Source: SAR92 clade bacterium (lineage in GTDB: Bacteria; Pseudomonadota; Gammaproteobacteria; Pseudomonadales; Porticoccaceae). From it: a DNA stretch of 63,576 bases. Numbering within the stretch: position 1 is the first letter of the stretch; every line of letters begins with the position of its first letter. Of the stretch, positions 8,936-18,373 are shown one piece after another. The notes under the pieces were generated by a model. The model did not search any database. It saw only the letters and a program-made list of their open reading frames with translations, and was not told the origin of the DNA. The DNA is taken from the NCBI GenBank assembly GCA_018607525.1, contig JABBBH010000040.1, positions 1 to 63,576 on the forward strand, in the 5' to 3' direction. Made by a program: the position numbers and the translations under genes.

Positions 8936-8990
8936 ATATTTCTTTTTTAACATTTCCTGCTTTACTATTCTTTCTGCCTTTCTTTTGTAT

Positions 8991-9680
8991 TTATATTGCC
9001 CAAAACACGGTGGCTGACACCTGAGTCTGCTGAAGAATCGCTCTAATTGGCAATTCTTCTACATTATTACCTGCATTCGCCTGATCTAGTACCTTCTGCT
9101 TGTTTTGACCACTGATATGCACAATGAGGCGCTCAGTGTTTAAAAGGCGTGGTAGAGTCATGCTAATACGCTCATGAGGGGCTTCTGTTGGTGTTACGGC
9201 AATACAGCTTCTTCCGGAATCAAGTGCCAATCCAGCGGATAGGGCATCAGCGCCAGGAAACAATGATGCAGTATGGCCATCGTCACCCATACCCAAAATA
9301 ACCACGGTAAACTGATCATACTTTGATAATTCTGCTTCAAGTTCGGCTTCACCTGAGACTGCGGTTTCGGCTGAATTCTTTAGAGATAAGAATTTTGCAC
9401 AATGGGCTTCATTGATTAATAAATTTTCTTTAACCAGCTTTTCGTTACTATCCTTGTGATCAGCGTTAACCCAACGCTCATCAGCCAATGTTACTGTGAC
9501 CTTTGACCAATCCAAGACCTGCTGAGACAGCTGATGAAAGAAGCCCATTGGCGTTCTGCCACCTGACAAAACCAGGGAACCTTGCCCTTGCTTTTGAATG
9601 GACTGTCTAAGGCGATCACTGACTTCATCAGCAAGTGACATATCCAGTGCAGAGGTATTTTCGAATTGTTTTAGTTCCAC
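8991..9680 (-). CDS. pgl: 6-phosphogluconolactonase (SOL/DevB type)
   Basis: Hydrolyses 6-phosphogluconolactone, the product of Zwf, to 6-phosphogluconate. The 229 residues show the family segments LVLSGGRTPMGFFHQL, VTLADERWV, SNEKLVKENL and ILGMGDDGHTASLFPG. It belongs to the glucosamine-6-phosphate isomerase-like fold, not the YbhE beta-propeller type. The start is GTG at 9680 with AGGA at 7 nt. It is the last gene of the minus-strand edd-glk-eda-zwf-pgl cluster, separated from zwf by 60 bp that contain AT-rich repeats. Confidence 0.95.
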   Translation of the reverse strand: MELKQFENTSALDMSLADEVSDRLRQSIQKQGQGSLVLSGGRTPMGFFHQLSQQVLDWSKVTVTLADERWVNADHKDSNEKLVKENLLINEAHCAKFLSLKNSAETAVSGEAELEAELSKYDQFTVVILGMGDDGHTASLFPGADALSAGLALDSGRSCIAVTPTEAPHERISMTLPRLLNTERLIVHISGQNKQKVLDQANAGNNVEELPIRAILQQTQVSATVFWAI

Positions 9681-9690
9681 AATATTTTCC

Positions 9691-9738
9691 TATTAAAATC
9701 TTTTCGTATTAAAATCTTTTTCTATTAAATAGAAATCT
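9691..9738. repeat. AT-rich tandem repeat between zwf and pgl
   Basis: TATTAAAATCTTTT occurs twice with a 16-bp period (9691-9704, 9707-9720), and a degenerate third copy TATTAAATAGAAATCT follows. The array directly precedes the pgl ribosome binding site and probably arose by slippage. Confidence 0.7.
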
Positions 9739-9740
9739 GT

Positions 9741-11198
9741 TTAAACCAAATACCAGCTGCGACCATCCTTTTCAATCAAAGATTCCGACTTGGCGGGACC
9801 CCATGATCCAGCACTATAAGATTTTGTACCCACTTTTTTATCATCCCATGCCTGCAGAAGGTCATCACACCACTGCCATGAGGCTTCAACTTCATCACGG
9901 CTTACAAAGAGCCACTGATCACCATTTAAAACTTCCAGCAGTAATCGTTCGTAGGCATCGACGATTCTGCCGTCTTCATTTGGATCGAGAAAATCGAGGT
10001 TTAACGTTCGTTTTTCTAAACTAGAACGCTCTTTCATACATTGCTTCTTAGACAGCATCTCTAGCTGAATACCCTCATTGGGCTGAAGACGAATAACCAG
10101 ACGGTTGTTTGCTTCTGAATCATCTTCAGAAAAAATTGCATGAGGATTTTCTTTGTAGGTAATCACAATCTGAGTGACTTTTTCTTTCATACGCTTACCG
10201 GTTCGAAGATAGAACGGTACGCCGGCCCAGCGCCAATTATCAACAAAGACTTTAAGTGCAACAAAGGTTTCGGTATTACTGCTGTCTTCGGCAGCACCCT
10301 CTTCTTCCATGTAGCCAACCACCGGATCACCTGAGATAGAGCCCGCTGAGTACTGACCGCGGACCGCTTGATCGGCTACGTTATCTTGATTAATCGGGGT
10401 CATAGCACGCAAAAGTTTAACTTTTTCAGCGCGAATTTCATCAGCTTCAACTTTATTAGGTGGCTCCATAGCAACCATGCTAAGTAGCTGCAATAGGTGG
10501 TTTTGCACCATATCACGCAACTGACCCACACCATCATAGTAGGTCCAACGGCCTTCAATACCTACAGTTTCTGCCGCTGTTATTTGAATATGATCAATAC
10601 AGCTATTATCCCACTGTGAATGGATAAGGCGGTTAGCAAAACGTAGAGCAAGAAGATTTTGCACGGTTTCTTTGCCTAGGTAGTGATCGATGCGGTAAAT
10701 GCTGCTTTCAGAGAAAAATTCTCCAACCGTATCATTTACTTCTTTAGAGCTTTTTAGATCATGGCCAATAGGCTTCTCTAAAACAATACGCGACTTTGAG
10801 TCGATGCAATTTGCTTCATCTAAATGTTTGCAAATAATTCCGAACATACTGGGCGGTGTTGCCATGTAGAAAATAAGCGTACGGCTGTCGTCCGACCATT
10901 CACGCAAGGCATTGAATTGCTCTTTCTCAGAAAATTCAATGCGGATATATTCGATGCGTTTTTTAAACCTAGACCAAATCTTGTCATCCCAGTCTTTGCC
11001 GAGATTAGTTTTAAGTGTTTCACCCATTTGCTCGACAAAATCCACAGTCTCTAGCTCTTGACGTGCAACTGCAGCGATGCGAGTGTCATCACTTAGAAGA
11101 TCGGCTTTATCTAATTGATAGAGCGCAGGAAAGAGTTTTCGACGCGAAAGATCGCCTCGCGCCCCAAATAAAACTAAATCAATTTTGCTACTACTCAT
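9741..11198 (-). CDS. zwf: Glucose-6-phosphate 1-dehydrogenase
   Basis: Oxidises glucose 6-phosphate to 6-phosphogluconolactone with NAD(P)+, the entry to the Entner-Doudoroff route. About 485 residues. The nucleotide-binding GARGDLSRRK is at residues 12-21, the active-site signature RIDHYLGKE at about 169-177, and EKPIGHDL precedes it. Two adjacent ATGs exist; I prefer the second (11198), because GAGG is then 6 nt away rather than 3. It lies 43 bp downstream of eda in the same transcription unit. No HexR box is seen directly upstream, so control would come from the edd promoter. Confidence 0.96.
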   Translation of the reverse strand: MSSSKIDLVLFGARGDLSRRKLFPALYQLDKADLLSDDTRIAAVARQELETVDFVEQMGETLKTNLGKDWDDKIWSRFKKRIEYIRIEFSEKEQFNALREWSDDSRTLIFYMATPPSMFGIICKHLDEANCIDSKSRIVLEKPIGHDLKSSKEVNDTVGEFFSESSIYRIDHYLGKETVQNLLALRFANRLIHSQWDNSCIDHIQITAAETVGIEGRWTYYDGVGQLRDMVQNHLLQLLSMVAMEPPNKVEADEIRAEKVKLLRAMTPINQDNVADQAVRGQYSAGSISGDPVVGYMEEEGAAEDSSNTETFVALKVFVDNWRWAGVPFYLRTGKRMKEKVTQIVITYKENPHAIFSEDDSEANNRLVIRLQPNEGIQLEMLSKKQCMKERSSLEKRTLNLDFLDPNEDGRIVDAYERLLLEVLNGDQWLFVSRDEVEASWQWCDDLLQAWDDKKVGTKSYSAGSWGPAKSESLIEKDGRSWYLV

Positions 11199-11241
11199 CA
11201 TATACCTCGGTAATCTAGTACCACTTATATTCTTTTACTTA

Positions 11242-11856
11242 TTACACCAATGCCGCTGCTTCTTTTGCTAACTTTTCAATCTCTGACCAGCGTTTTTCTC
11301 TAATGTCTTTTGGCTTAGCAATCCATGATCCGCCCACACATAATACATTGGGTAGAGTCAGGTAATCCATTGCATTACCGAGACCAATGCCACCCGTAGG
11401 GCAGAATTTAATATTGGGAAACGGTCCAGCCATGGCTTTCATCACTGGCGCACCACCGGCGGCCTCTGCGGGAAAGAATTTAAAGTCTTTCAGACCGTAT
11501 TCCATACCACGCATTAATTCGCTTACAGTAGAGATGCCCGGCAAAAAAGGAACTGATGACTTTGCACCAACATTAAGTAAATTGTCCGTAGCACCTGGCG
11601 AGATCATAAACTGACAGCCTAGGTCTTCAGATAACTTGATTTGCTCAACACTGCAAACTGTGCCGGTGCCAACAATAGCTTCAGGTACATGTTTAATAAT
11701 CTGACGAATACCTTCTACGGCTGCTTCTGTGCGCAATGTAACCTCTAATACTTTTAGGCCACCTGCTACCAATGCTTCAGCTAATGGTACTGCGTCTTCT
11801 ACTTGATCCAGTGTGATTACTGGGATAACTGGATTTCCCGCTAACATTTTTTGCAC
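11242..11856 (-). CDS. eda: KDPG aldolase (2-keto-3-deoxy-6-phosphogluconate aldolase)
   Basis: Splits KDPG into pyruvate and glyceraldehyde 3-phosphate, the second specific Entner-Doudoroff step. The 204 residues contain the conserved catalytic segments LEVTLRTEAAVEGIR (Glu and Arg), GTGTVCS, FMISPGATD and DFKFFPAEAAGG, whose lysine forms the Schiff base. FCPTGGIG is the phosphate site. The start is GTG at 11856 with AAGGAG 6 nt upstream. It follows glk after 10 bp. Confidence 0.96.
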   Translation of the reverse strand: MQKMLAGNPVIPVITLDQVEDAVPLAEALVAGGLKVLEVTLRTEAAVEGIRQIIKHVPEAIVGTGTVCSVEQIKLSEDLGCQFMISPGATDNLLNVGAKSSVPFLPGISTVSELMRGMEYGLKDFKFFPAEAAGGAPVMKAMAGPFPNIKFCPTGGIGLGNAMDYLTLPNVLCVGGSWIAKPKDIREKRWSEIEKLAKEAAALV

Positions 11857-11866
11857 CTGTAACTCC

Positions 11867-12838
11867 TTAACTTTGTTTCAGTTTTTTGGCCGCACCCAGT
11901 AGCCCAAGATTTTCTCTAACTACAATATAAATGGGAATCGGCTTTAAATAACTTACGAAGCGACCTTTTTCTTCAAATTTGTGACGAAAATCGCTATTAA
12001 TAAAAAAATCTATAAATTTTGGCACTACACCACCAGCAATATAAATACCGCCTTTGGCACCGTAGGTCAGCGCTAAATTACCTGATGCGCTGCCCATGCC
12101 CGAACAAAACATATTCAATGCCTGAAGGGCTAATTCATCGTTACCCTGCTCAGCTGCAGCAGCAACCTCTGCGGGTGTTTCGTAGTCTCGTTCAATATTG
12201 TTAATGGTACAAAGTGATCTGTAGATATTAAAAATACCCTTGCCTGAAAGCAGTCGTTCCAGAGACACTCGCCCGTACTCTTCTCGCAATACGCCGACTA
12301 CTGCCGCCATACGATCTGTAGTAGGAGGATAATCCGCATGACCACCCTCGGAGTCAATGACCTTATAACCATTATCTAGAGGAACTAGACCGGCAACACC
12401 CAGTCCTGTTCCTGCGCCAATTATACCAATGGGCTTATCAGCCACTGGCTCACCGCCGCCTACTTGAACTACATCATTACTAGTAAGCTCAGTAATACCG
12501 TGGGCTACAGCCTCAAAATCATTAATTACATGCAGGTTTTGACAGCCTAGTAACTTTTTTAATTCTGCTTTTGTGAAATGCCAATGACTATTAGTAAAGG
12601 CAATTTCTTCAACATCTGCTGGGCAGGCAACCGCAAAACAGGCACTGGCTGGGGGATTATCCCAACCCGTAGCCTCTGCAATTTCCACAACCAAATCTTT
12701 AAGCAGATCGGCAAATTCTGGATGCTCTTGTACCGAGTGGTGAAACTCATATCTACTTTCCAACTCACCCACAGGGATGGCTGAAAAGCGTGCATTAGTG
12801 CCACCGATATCGGCAACTAGATTCCATTCGATGCTCAT
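11867..12838 (-). CDS. glk: Glucokinase
   Basis: Phosphorylates glucose with ATP in the cytoplasm. It is a 323-residue member of the bacterial glucokinase family, close to the E. coli Glk length. DIGGTNARFS (residues 10-19) is the phosphate-binding loop, NDFEAVAHG carries the catalytic Asp, and GIIGAGTGLGVAGL and GGIYIAGGVVPKF are the other nucleotide-binding segments. SEGGHADYPP matches the glucose-binding Glu/His region. The ATG lies 2 nt after the edd stop, and its GAGGA ribosome binding site is inside the edd 3' end, so translation is probably coupled. A glucokinase here implies uptake of free glucose rather than PTS sugar. Confidence 0.95.
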   Translation of the reverse strand: MSIEWNLVADIGGTNARFSAIPVGELESRYEFHHSVQEHPEFADLLKDLVVEIAEATGWDNPPASACFAVACPADVEEIAFTNSHWHFTKAELKKLLGCQNLHVINDFEAVAHGITELTSNDVVQVGGGEPVADKPIGIIGAGTGLGVAGLVPLDNGYKVIDSEGGHADYPPTTDRMAAVVGVLREEYGRVSLERLLSGKGIFNIYRSLCTINNIERDYETPAEVAAAAEQGNDELALQALNMFCSGMGSASGNLALTYGAKGGIYIAGGVVPKFIDFFINSDFRHKFEEKGRFVSYLKPIPIYIVVRENLGLLGAAKKLKQS

Positions 12839-12840
12839 AA

Positions 12841-14667
12841 TTAGTCCTCAGGGTATAGGAACGAAGCACCCTGCTCAGCATTGCTAATATTGCTGCGATT
12901 AATTGCGAATATTTCTCGCCCACAGCCTCTTTGACCTGCTGATGGCTGAGGTGCTGACTCACGCTGCTGAAGCTCTGCGAGATCACCAACAAAAGCTAAT
13001 TCACCTGTTTCTGCATTCAAGCGAATCATATCGCCATCCTGTACCTTAGCTAATAACCCACCTTCTAGGGCTTCAGGCACTATGTGAATAGCAGCTGGCA
13101 CCTTACCTGATGCACCAGACATTCGACCGTCTGTGACTAGAGCAACACTAAACCCCTTATCCTGAAGAGTACCCAAGAATGGGGTTAACTTGTGTAATTC
13201 TGGCATACCCAAGGCTTTTGGCCCTTGATATCGCACAACAACAACACAGTCTTTTTCAAGTTTTCCTGCTTTAAATAGAGGCTCTAAATCATCCTGGCTA
13301 TCAATAACTACCGCTGGTGCCTCAACAATTTGATTTTCTTTGGCTACCGCTGACACTTTGATCACGCCGCGACCCAAATTACCTTCTAGGAGTCGCAAAC
13401 CGCCTTCATTTGAGAATGGCTTATCCACTGTTGTTAATACTTCAGTGTCTAATGGTGTCTGAGGTGACTCATTCCATTCTAGATCGCCATCATCGGTGAG
13501 CGTTGGCTCCTTAGTAAAGTCTGCAAAGTTCTCGCCCCATGCAGTGTTAGCATCTGGATGCATGTAACCCGCATCCAGTAGCTGTCTAAACATGCAGCTT
13601 GTGCCGCCGGCAGCATGGAAATGATTGACGTCGGCATGACCATTGGGATAGACCTTAGCCAGCAATGGAACCGCCGCTGAAAGATCGGAAATATCATCCC
13701 AATTAAGAATGATTCCCGCAGCGCGGGCTATGGCGACTAGGTGCATGCTGTGGTTAGTTGATCCACCTGAGGCTAAAAGTGCCACAGTCCCATTTACAAT
13801 CGCTTTCTCGTCAATGACCTTACCAATAGGACGGTAATCGTTACCCAGTGCGGTAATACGCGCAATTTGGTAAGAAACCTCTTTGGTAAGCCTTTCACGC
13901 AATGGGTTATCCGGATTAACAAAGGAACTGCCCGGCAACTGCAAGCCCAGCGCTTCCAGTACCATTTGGTTACTGTTGGCTGTACCATAAAATGTACAGG
14001 TACCATGACTGTGATAGGAGTCTGATTCTGCTTGAAGTAACTCTTCGCGCTCGATTTTACCCTGTGCGTAGAGCTGACGAATTCTCTGTTTTTCTTTATT
14101 GGGTAGACCTGATTCCATTGGACCCGCTGGCACGAATAGCGTTGGCAAATAGCCAAAGCTCAGTGCACCCATTAAAAGACCGGGAACAATTTTGTCGCAA
14201 ATACCAAGGGCCAATACACCATCAAACATCTGGTGAGATAGACCAATAGCTGAACACTGAGCAATGATATCGCGACTCAATAGACTGAGCTCCATACCAT
14301 CTTGACCCTGAGTCACACCATCGCACATTGCGGGAACTCCGCCAGCGACCTGAGCAGTACAACCCATTTCACGCATAGCCTGTTTAATCTTATCAGGGTA
14401 GGTGGCATAGGGCTGATGCGCTGACAACATATCATTGTATGCGGTCAAAATACCTATATTACTGGCTTGCATCATGCGCAAACTATTCTTATCATCATCG
14501 CCGCAGGCAGCAAAGCCATGGGCAAGGTTGCCACAGCTTAATTTGCCTCTTTCAGGGCGATTATTGAAGTCTTCCTCTAACCGTTGTAAATAATCTGAGC
14601 GCAATTTTTCACTTCGCTCTATAATACGGTTTGTTACTTTAGCAATTTGATTATTAAGATGACCCAT
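12841..14667 (-). CDS. edd: 6-phosphogluconate dehydratase
   Basis: Dehydrates 6-phosphogluconate to KDPG, committing carbon to the Entner-Doudoroff pathway. It is an IlvD/Edd-family Fe-S enzyme of 608 residues (E. coli 603). CGNLAHGFAACG near the N-terminus, VAGGVPAMCDGVTQG, SHGTCTFYGTANSNQ and AAGGTSCMFRQLL are the conserved cysteine-containing segments, and DGRMSGASGKVPAAIH lies near the C-terminus. The reading frame is open further upstream, but alignment with known Edd starts and GGAG at 5 nt fix the ATG at 14667. First gene of edd-glk-eda-zwf-pgl, with two HexR boxes upstream. Confidence 0.96.
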   Translation of the reverse strand: MGHLNNQIAKVTNRIIERSEKLRSDYLQRLEEDFNNRPERGKLSCGNLAHGFAACGDDDKNSLRMMQASNIGILTAYNDMLSAHQPYATYPDKIKQAMREMGCTAQVAGGVPAMCDGVTQGQDGMELSLLSRDIIAQCSAIGLSHQMFDGVLALGICDKIVPGLLMGALSFGYLPTLFVPAGPMESGLPNKEKQRIRQLYAQGKIEREELLQAESDSYHSHGTCTFYGTANSNQMVLEALGLQLPGSSFVNPDNPLRERLTKEVSYQIARITALGNDYRPIGKVIDEKAIVNGTVALLASGGSTNHSMHLVAIARAAGIILNWDDISDLSAAVPLLAKVYPNGHADVNHFHAAGGTSCMFRQLLDAGYMHPDANTAWGENFADFTKEPTLTDDGDLEWNESPQTPLDTEVLTTVDKPFSNEGGLRLLEGNLGRGVIKVSAVAKENQIVEAPAVVIDSQDDLEPLFKAGKLEKDCVVVVRYQGPKALGMPELHKLTPFLGTLQDKGFSVALVTDGRMSGASGKVPAAIHIVPEALEGGLLAKVQDGDMIRLNAETGELAFVGDLAELQQRESAPQPSAGQRGCGREIFAINRSNISNAEQGASFLYPED

Positions 14668-14695
14668 GTTGGCTCCATAAAAATTGAGGCGCAAT

Positions 14696-14710
14696 TGTAA
14701 CAAAATTACA
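14696..14710. promoter_or_regulatory. HexR operator, edd-proximal
   Basis: TGTAACAAAATTACA is a HexR-like palindrome with outer arms TGTAA/TTACA intact. It lies 29 bp upstream of the edd ATG. A TATATAAT core at 14722-14729 between the two boxes could serve as a -10 element in both directions. Confidence 0.75.
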
Positions 14711-14748
14711 AAAGTTAACCATATATAATCAGTAGAACCGTTATTTTT

Positions 14749-14763
14749 TGTAATTTTATTACA
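14749..14763. promoter_or_regulatory. HexR operator, pgi-proximal
   Basis: TGTAATTTTATTACA is the best HexR match in the window; symmetry continues as TTT/AAA outside the core. It starts 53 bp from the start of the edd-proximal box, close to five helical turns, so both sites lie on the same DNA face, which would allow cooperative or looped binding over the divergent promoters. Confidence 0.85.
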
Positions 14764-14841
14764 AAATGCTTTAAACAAGATCAATATGAATAGATTATGT
14801 GTGCTCATTTGCTTAAGCACTCAAGGGAATATTTTAAAAAA

Positions 14842-16449
14842 ATGAATAATGCGTCTTACAACCCAGCAAATACTGCTGCCTGGAATCGACTTTTAGAACT
14901 GGCATCTGAAACCCAATCTTCTGACAAGGGAATCGCTATTAATCAGTTGTTTCAGGAAGATAGTCAGCGATTTGAAAAATACTCACTCAAGGCTGGAGAG
15001 CTTAAGTTAGATTTTTCGAAAAACTTGGTCAATGACGATATTTGGGAACAGCTGATTAATTTGGCTCAGCAGTCACCATTGGAAACCCACCGAGCAGCCA
15101 TGTTTGCCGGCGAGAAAATTAATAACACCGAAGATCGTGCTGTTTTGCATGCCGCCCTAAGATCAACGGAATCGGATGCCTTATCAGCGGAAGAAAAAGC
15201 CAGAGCTGAACAGGTGGAAAGACAGTTGCAGGCAGTAAAAGCTGTCAGTGAAGAAATAAGAAGTGGTAGCTGGACCGGTAGCACTGGAAAGCCCATTACC
15301 GATATTATTAATATTGGCATTGGTGGTTCAGATCTAGGCCCAAAAATGGCCTGCACTGCACTTGAAGAATATGCCCATGAAAGAATCAATGTTCACTTTA
15401 TTTCTAATGTGGACGGCGCGCAGATTCTAAGTACCCTAAAAAAACTGAATCCCGAGACAACCTTAGTTTCAATAGCCAGCAAGACCTTTACCACCCAAGA
15501 AACCATGCTCAATGCGAAGACAGCTATTCAATGGTTTAAAGATAACCTAGGTCTTGAGAACCCTAAAAATAGCGCACATTTTATTGGCTTAACCGCCAAC
15601 CCTGAAGCGGCAATTAATTACGGCATTCCTAAGAATCAAATATTAGAATTTTCTGACTGGGTGGGTGGACGCTACTCACTTTGGTCGAGTATTGGTCTTT
15701 CTATTGCCATTAGCATTGGCTTTGAGAACTTTAAGCAGATGCTCGATGGTGCCAGAGAAATGGATTTGCATTTCCAACAGGCTCCCTTAGAAAAGAACAT
15801 GCCGGTTATTCTTGCCTTGCTGGGCATCTGGTATAGCAACTTTTTGAATGCTCAATCCATTGCGATTATTCCTTACTGCGAAAGACTTTTGCTTTTACCC
15901 TCTTACCTTCAGCAACTTGATATGGAGAGCAATGGCAAATCTACTAGCCTTCAAGGTGAGTCGGTTAGCTATAACACAGGGCCGATCCTATGGGGACAAA
16001 CTGGGACTAATGGTCAGCATGCATTTTTCCAGCTACTACATCAGGGCACTAGGCTCGCACCGATTGATTTTATTGCGGCAGTTAAGGATAACCTAAGCAA
16101 CCCAGAGCACCATCAGGTTCTGCTGGGTAATATGCTTGCGCAGTCTTCGGCTTTAATGGAAGGTCAGGCTGCACCAGAAGGCGAACAGCACCGCTATTAC
16201 CCAGGCAATAAGCCCTCAAATACATTACTTTTAAACGAGTTGTCGCCGAAAAACTTTGGTGCTCTTATTGCGCTCTATGAAAATAAGGTATTTGTTCAGG
16301 GAAGTATTTGGAATATCAATTCCTTTGATCAGTGGGGTGTTGAGCTTGGCAAAAAGATGGCTAATAACTTGCTTGACCAGGGGTCTAGCGCTTCTAACCT
16401 GGATGCATCAACTAAAGCTTTGTACGACTACATAGATCAGAATTCTTAA
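14842..16449 (+). CDS. pgi: Glucose-6-phosphate isomerase
   Basis: Interconverts glucose 6-phosphate and fructose 6-phosphate. About 535 residues, the usual Pgi size. NIGIGGSDLGPKM and ASKTFTTQETM form the sugar-phosphate site, FSDWVGGRYSLWSSIGL is signature 1, GQTGTNGQHAFFQLLHQG contains the catalytic-region His, and the last part has the conserved lysine region GSIWNINSFDQWGVELGK. An upstream in-frame ATG at 14797 exists, but family alignment starts at NPANTAAWNRL, so I chose 14842. Divergent from edd with a shared HexR-controlled region. No phosphofructokinase is seen here, so Pgi may return fructose 6-phosphate to the Zwf route. Confidence 0.95.
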   Translation: MNNASYNPANTAAWNRLLELASETQSSDKGIAINQLFQEDSQRFEKYSLKAGELKLDFSKNLVNDDIWEQLINLAQQSPLETHRAAMFAGEKINNTEDRAVLHAALRSTESDALSAEEKARAEQVERQLQAVKAVSEEIRSGSWTGSTGKPITDIINIGIGGSDLGPKMACTALEEYAHERINVHFISNVDGAQILSTLKKLNPETTLVSIASKTFTTQETMLNAKTAIQWFKDNLGLENPKNSAHFIGLTANPEAAINYGIPKNQILEFSDWVGGRYSLWSSIGLSIAISIGFENFKQMLDGAREMDLHFQQAPLEKNMPVILALLGIWYSNFLNAQSIAIIPYCERLLLLPSYLQQLDMESNGKSTSLQGESVSYNTGPILWGQTGTNGQHAFFQLLHQGTRLAPIDFIAAVKDNLSNPEHHQVLLGNMLAQSSALMEGQAAPEGEQHRYYPGNKPSNTLLLNELSPKNFGALIALYENKVFVQGSIWNINSFDQWGVELGKKMANNLLDQGSSASNLDASTKALYDYIDQNS

Positions 16450-16453
16450 AGGT

Positions 16454-17389
16454 TTAGCTGCGCAACTCTCGAGGCAATGAAAAACTGATTGTCTCTTTTA
16501 CCCCGTCTAGCTCTTTAGGCGGTTTTGCACCCATTGTCACCAGCTGGTCTATTACCCCAGAAACCAGAATCTCTGGCGCTGAAGCCCCCGCAGTTACACC
16601 GATGGCACTGGCTTTATCAAACCATTGTTTTTGAATATCCTCCGCACCATCAATTAAATAGGCATCACAACCGCAGCGCTCTGCTAGTTCGCGCAGTCGA
16701 TTTGAATTTGAACTTGAAGGCGAACCTACCACTAGAACCACATCGGCTTCTAATGCCAGTTGTTTTACCGCATCTTGGCGATTTTGAGTGGCATAACAGA
16801 TGTCATCTTTGCGTGGACCTTCAATGGCAGGGAATTTTATGCGCAAGGCATCAATAACCCGAGAAGTATCATCCATAGATAGGGTGGTCTGTGTCACAAA
16901 AGCCAGACTCTGAGGATTTTTGACCTCTAGATTCTGAACGTCCTGCTCATCTTCCACCAGATAGATTTCACCCCCTGCGGCATGATTGTATTGCCCCATG
17001 GTTCCTTCCACCTCTGGATGGCCAGCATGTCCAATGAGAACACACTCCTTGCCTTCGGAGCTAAATTTACTGACTTCTAAATGAACCTTGGTCACTAGCG
17101 GACATGTGGCATCAAAAACCTTGAGTTGACGACTTTTTGCTTCTTTTTGAACCTTCTGTGACACACCATGGGCACTGAAGATTACCACCACATCATCGGG
17201 AATTTCATCGATTTCATCAACAAATACCGCGCCGCGATCGCGCAACTCATCAACCACAAATTTGTTATGAACCACTTCGTGGCGCACATACACTGGGGCA
17301 CCAAATTGATCGAGTGCCAGATTAACAATATCAATGGCACGATCTACGCCTGCACAGAAACCTCGGGGGTTAGCCAGTTTAATATCCAT
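16454..17389 (-). CDS. ispH: 4-hydroxy-3-methylbut-2-enyl diphosphate reductase
   Basis: Last step of the MEP isoprenoid pathway, giving IPP and DMAPP. A cytoplasmic Fe-S enzyme of 311 residues. The three cluster cysteines are C12 ([10 protein letters not shown]), C96 ([11 protein letters not shown]) and C198 ([10 protein letters not shown]). [10 protein letters not shown] holds the catalytic Glu, and [15 protein letters not shown] matches the substrate-binding segment. AGAGG-type ribosome binding site before the ATG. It is the last gene of murJ-ribF-ileS-lspA-fkpB-ispH; its stop codon lies only 4 bp from the convergent pgi stop, with no room for a terminator. Confidence 0.97.
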   Translation of the reverse strand: MDIKLANPRGFCAGVDRAIDIVNLALDQFGAPVYVRHEVVHNKFVVDELRDRGAVFVDEIDEIPDDVVVIFSAHGVSQKVQKEAKSRQLKVFDATCPLVTKVHLEVSKFSSEGKECVLIGHAGHPEVEGTMGQYNHAAGGEIYLVEDEQDVQNLEVKNPQSLAFVTQTTLSMDDTSRVIDALRIKFPAIEGPRKDDICYATQNRQDAVKQLALEADVVLVVGSPSSSNSNRLRELAERCGCDAYLIDGAEDIQKQWFDKASAIGVTAGASAPEILVSGVIDQLVTMGAKPPKELDGVKETISFSLPRELRS

Positions 17390-17411
17390 AGATCAGACCT
17401 CTGTTTAATGG

Positions 17412-17852
17412 TTAGTGGATTGAGCTTGGCTCAACATCCACAATATCCACTGTATAAATAATACTTCGCCCAGCCAGAGGATGATTAAAATCAACATCTA
17501 CATTCTCTGCATGAATTGCGGCAATCACACCAGGTAATTCGCCATCACCATTTTGGAATGAAAACACATCACCAACTTTTAATGTCTCTTGATCAAAATT
17601 ATCAAGAGATAAGAGTTGAATATTTTCTGGGTTAGGCTGGCCAAAGGCATGCTCTGGCGCAATCACAAATTCACCCTGAGCACCCGCCTCTAGTCCCACT
17701 AGAGGCGCTTCAAAGCCAGGTAGTAGATTGCCATCCCCTAAAGTAAAGGTAGCGGGTTTTCCGTCAAAATTGGAATCCACTGTCTTACCATTTTCCAATT
17801 TCAGCGAAAAATACAGTGTTACCCGAATACCCTGTTCAATTTTAATACTCAT
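17412..17852 (-). CDS. fkpB: FKBP-type peptidyl-prolyl isomerase, SlpA/FkpB class
   Basis: A 146-residue cytoplasmic prolyl isomerase and chaperone. An FKBP half (VDSNFDGKPATFTLGDG, LLPGFEAPLVGLEAG) frames an insert-in-flap domain (about residues 70-120, FGQPNPENIQLLSLDNF to NHPLAGRS), the SlyD/SlpA layout, but without the His-rich metal tail of SlyD. Sits between lspA and ispH as in E. coli. The AAGGA-like ribosome binding site lies within the 3' end of lspA. Confidence 0.93.
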   Translation of the reverse strand: MSIKIEQGIRVTLYFSLKLENGKTVDSNFDGKPATFTLGDGNLLPGFEAPLVGLEAGAQGEFVIAPEHAFGQPNPENIQLLSLDNFDQETLKVGDVFSFQNGDGELPGVIAAIHAENVDVDFNHPLAGRSIIYTVDIVDVEPSSIH

Positions 17853-17860
17853 GATCGATG

Positions 17861-18373
17861 TTATTCCTTGTCATCGTCTGTCGAAGGACGCTTAAACACT
17901 CCCTCTAAGATTAGTATAAAAGCACCTAGACAAATACCTGAATCGGCAATATTAAACGCAGGGAAGTGCCAACCAGACCAGTGGAAATCGAGAAAATCCA
18001 CCACATAACCCAGAGTTACACGATCATAGAGGTTGCCCAGTGCACCCCCTAAAATTAGTGCCAGCGCTACACCTTCTAATTTTTGCTGGGTGGAGAGCCT
18101 AGCGATCCATACCAAAATAACTAGACTGACAATCGCGGCAAATATCGTAAATCCCCAGCGCTGCCAACCACCCTCATTATTTAAAAAACTAAAGGCAGCG
18201 CCAAAATTATGCACTCTGACTAGATTAAAAAAAGAGGTCACAGCCTCTGAGGCGCCATAAACAAAATGATTAACAATCCATAACTTTGTCAACTGATCAA
18301 ACACAAACACTACTGCAGCAATACCGAGTAATGTCAGCAACTGTTTAGTACTTGAGAGACCAAGATTAGGCAT
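17861..18373 (-). CDS. lspA: Lipoprotein signal peptidase (signal peptidase II)
   Basis: Inner-membrane aspartyl peptidase that removes prolipoprotein signal peptides. The 170 residues form four membrane helices. Family blocks are FDQLTK (D26), [17 protein letters not shown] with catalytic D117, and FNIADS with catalytic D144. The start overlaps the ileS stop by 8 bp and its GGAGAG ribosome binding site lies in ileS, so translation is probably coupled. Confidence 0.97.
   Translation of the reverse strand: MPNLGLSSTKQLLTLLGIAAVVFVFDQLTKLWIVNHFVYGASEAVTSFFNLVRVHNFGAAFSFLNNEGGWQRWGFTIFAAIVSLVILVWIARLSTQQKLEGVALALILGGALGNLYDRVTLGYVVDFLDFHWSGWHFPAFNIADSGICLGAFILILEGVFKRPSTDDDKE

Noticed and set aside
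13794-14156. 120-codon open frame inside edd
   Set aside because: It overlaps the conserved catalytic region of edd in another frame, lacks any domain and has no ribosome binding site.
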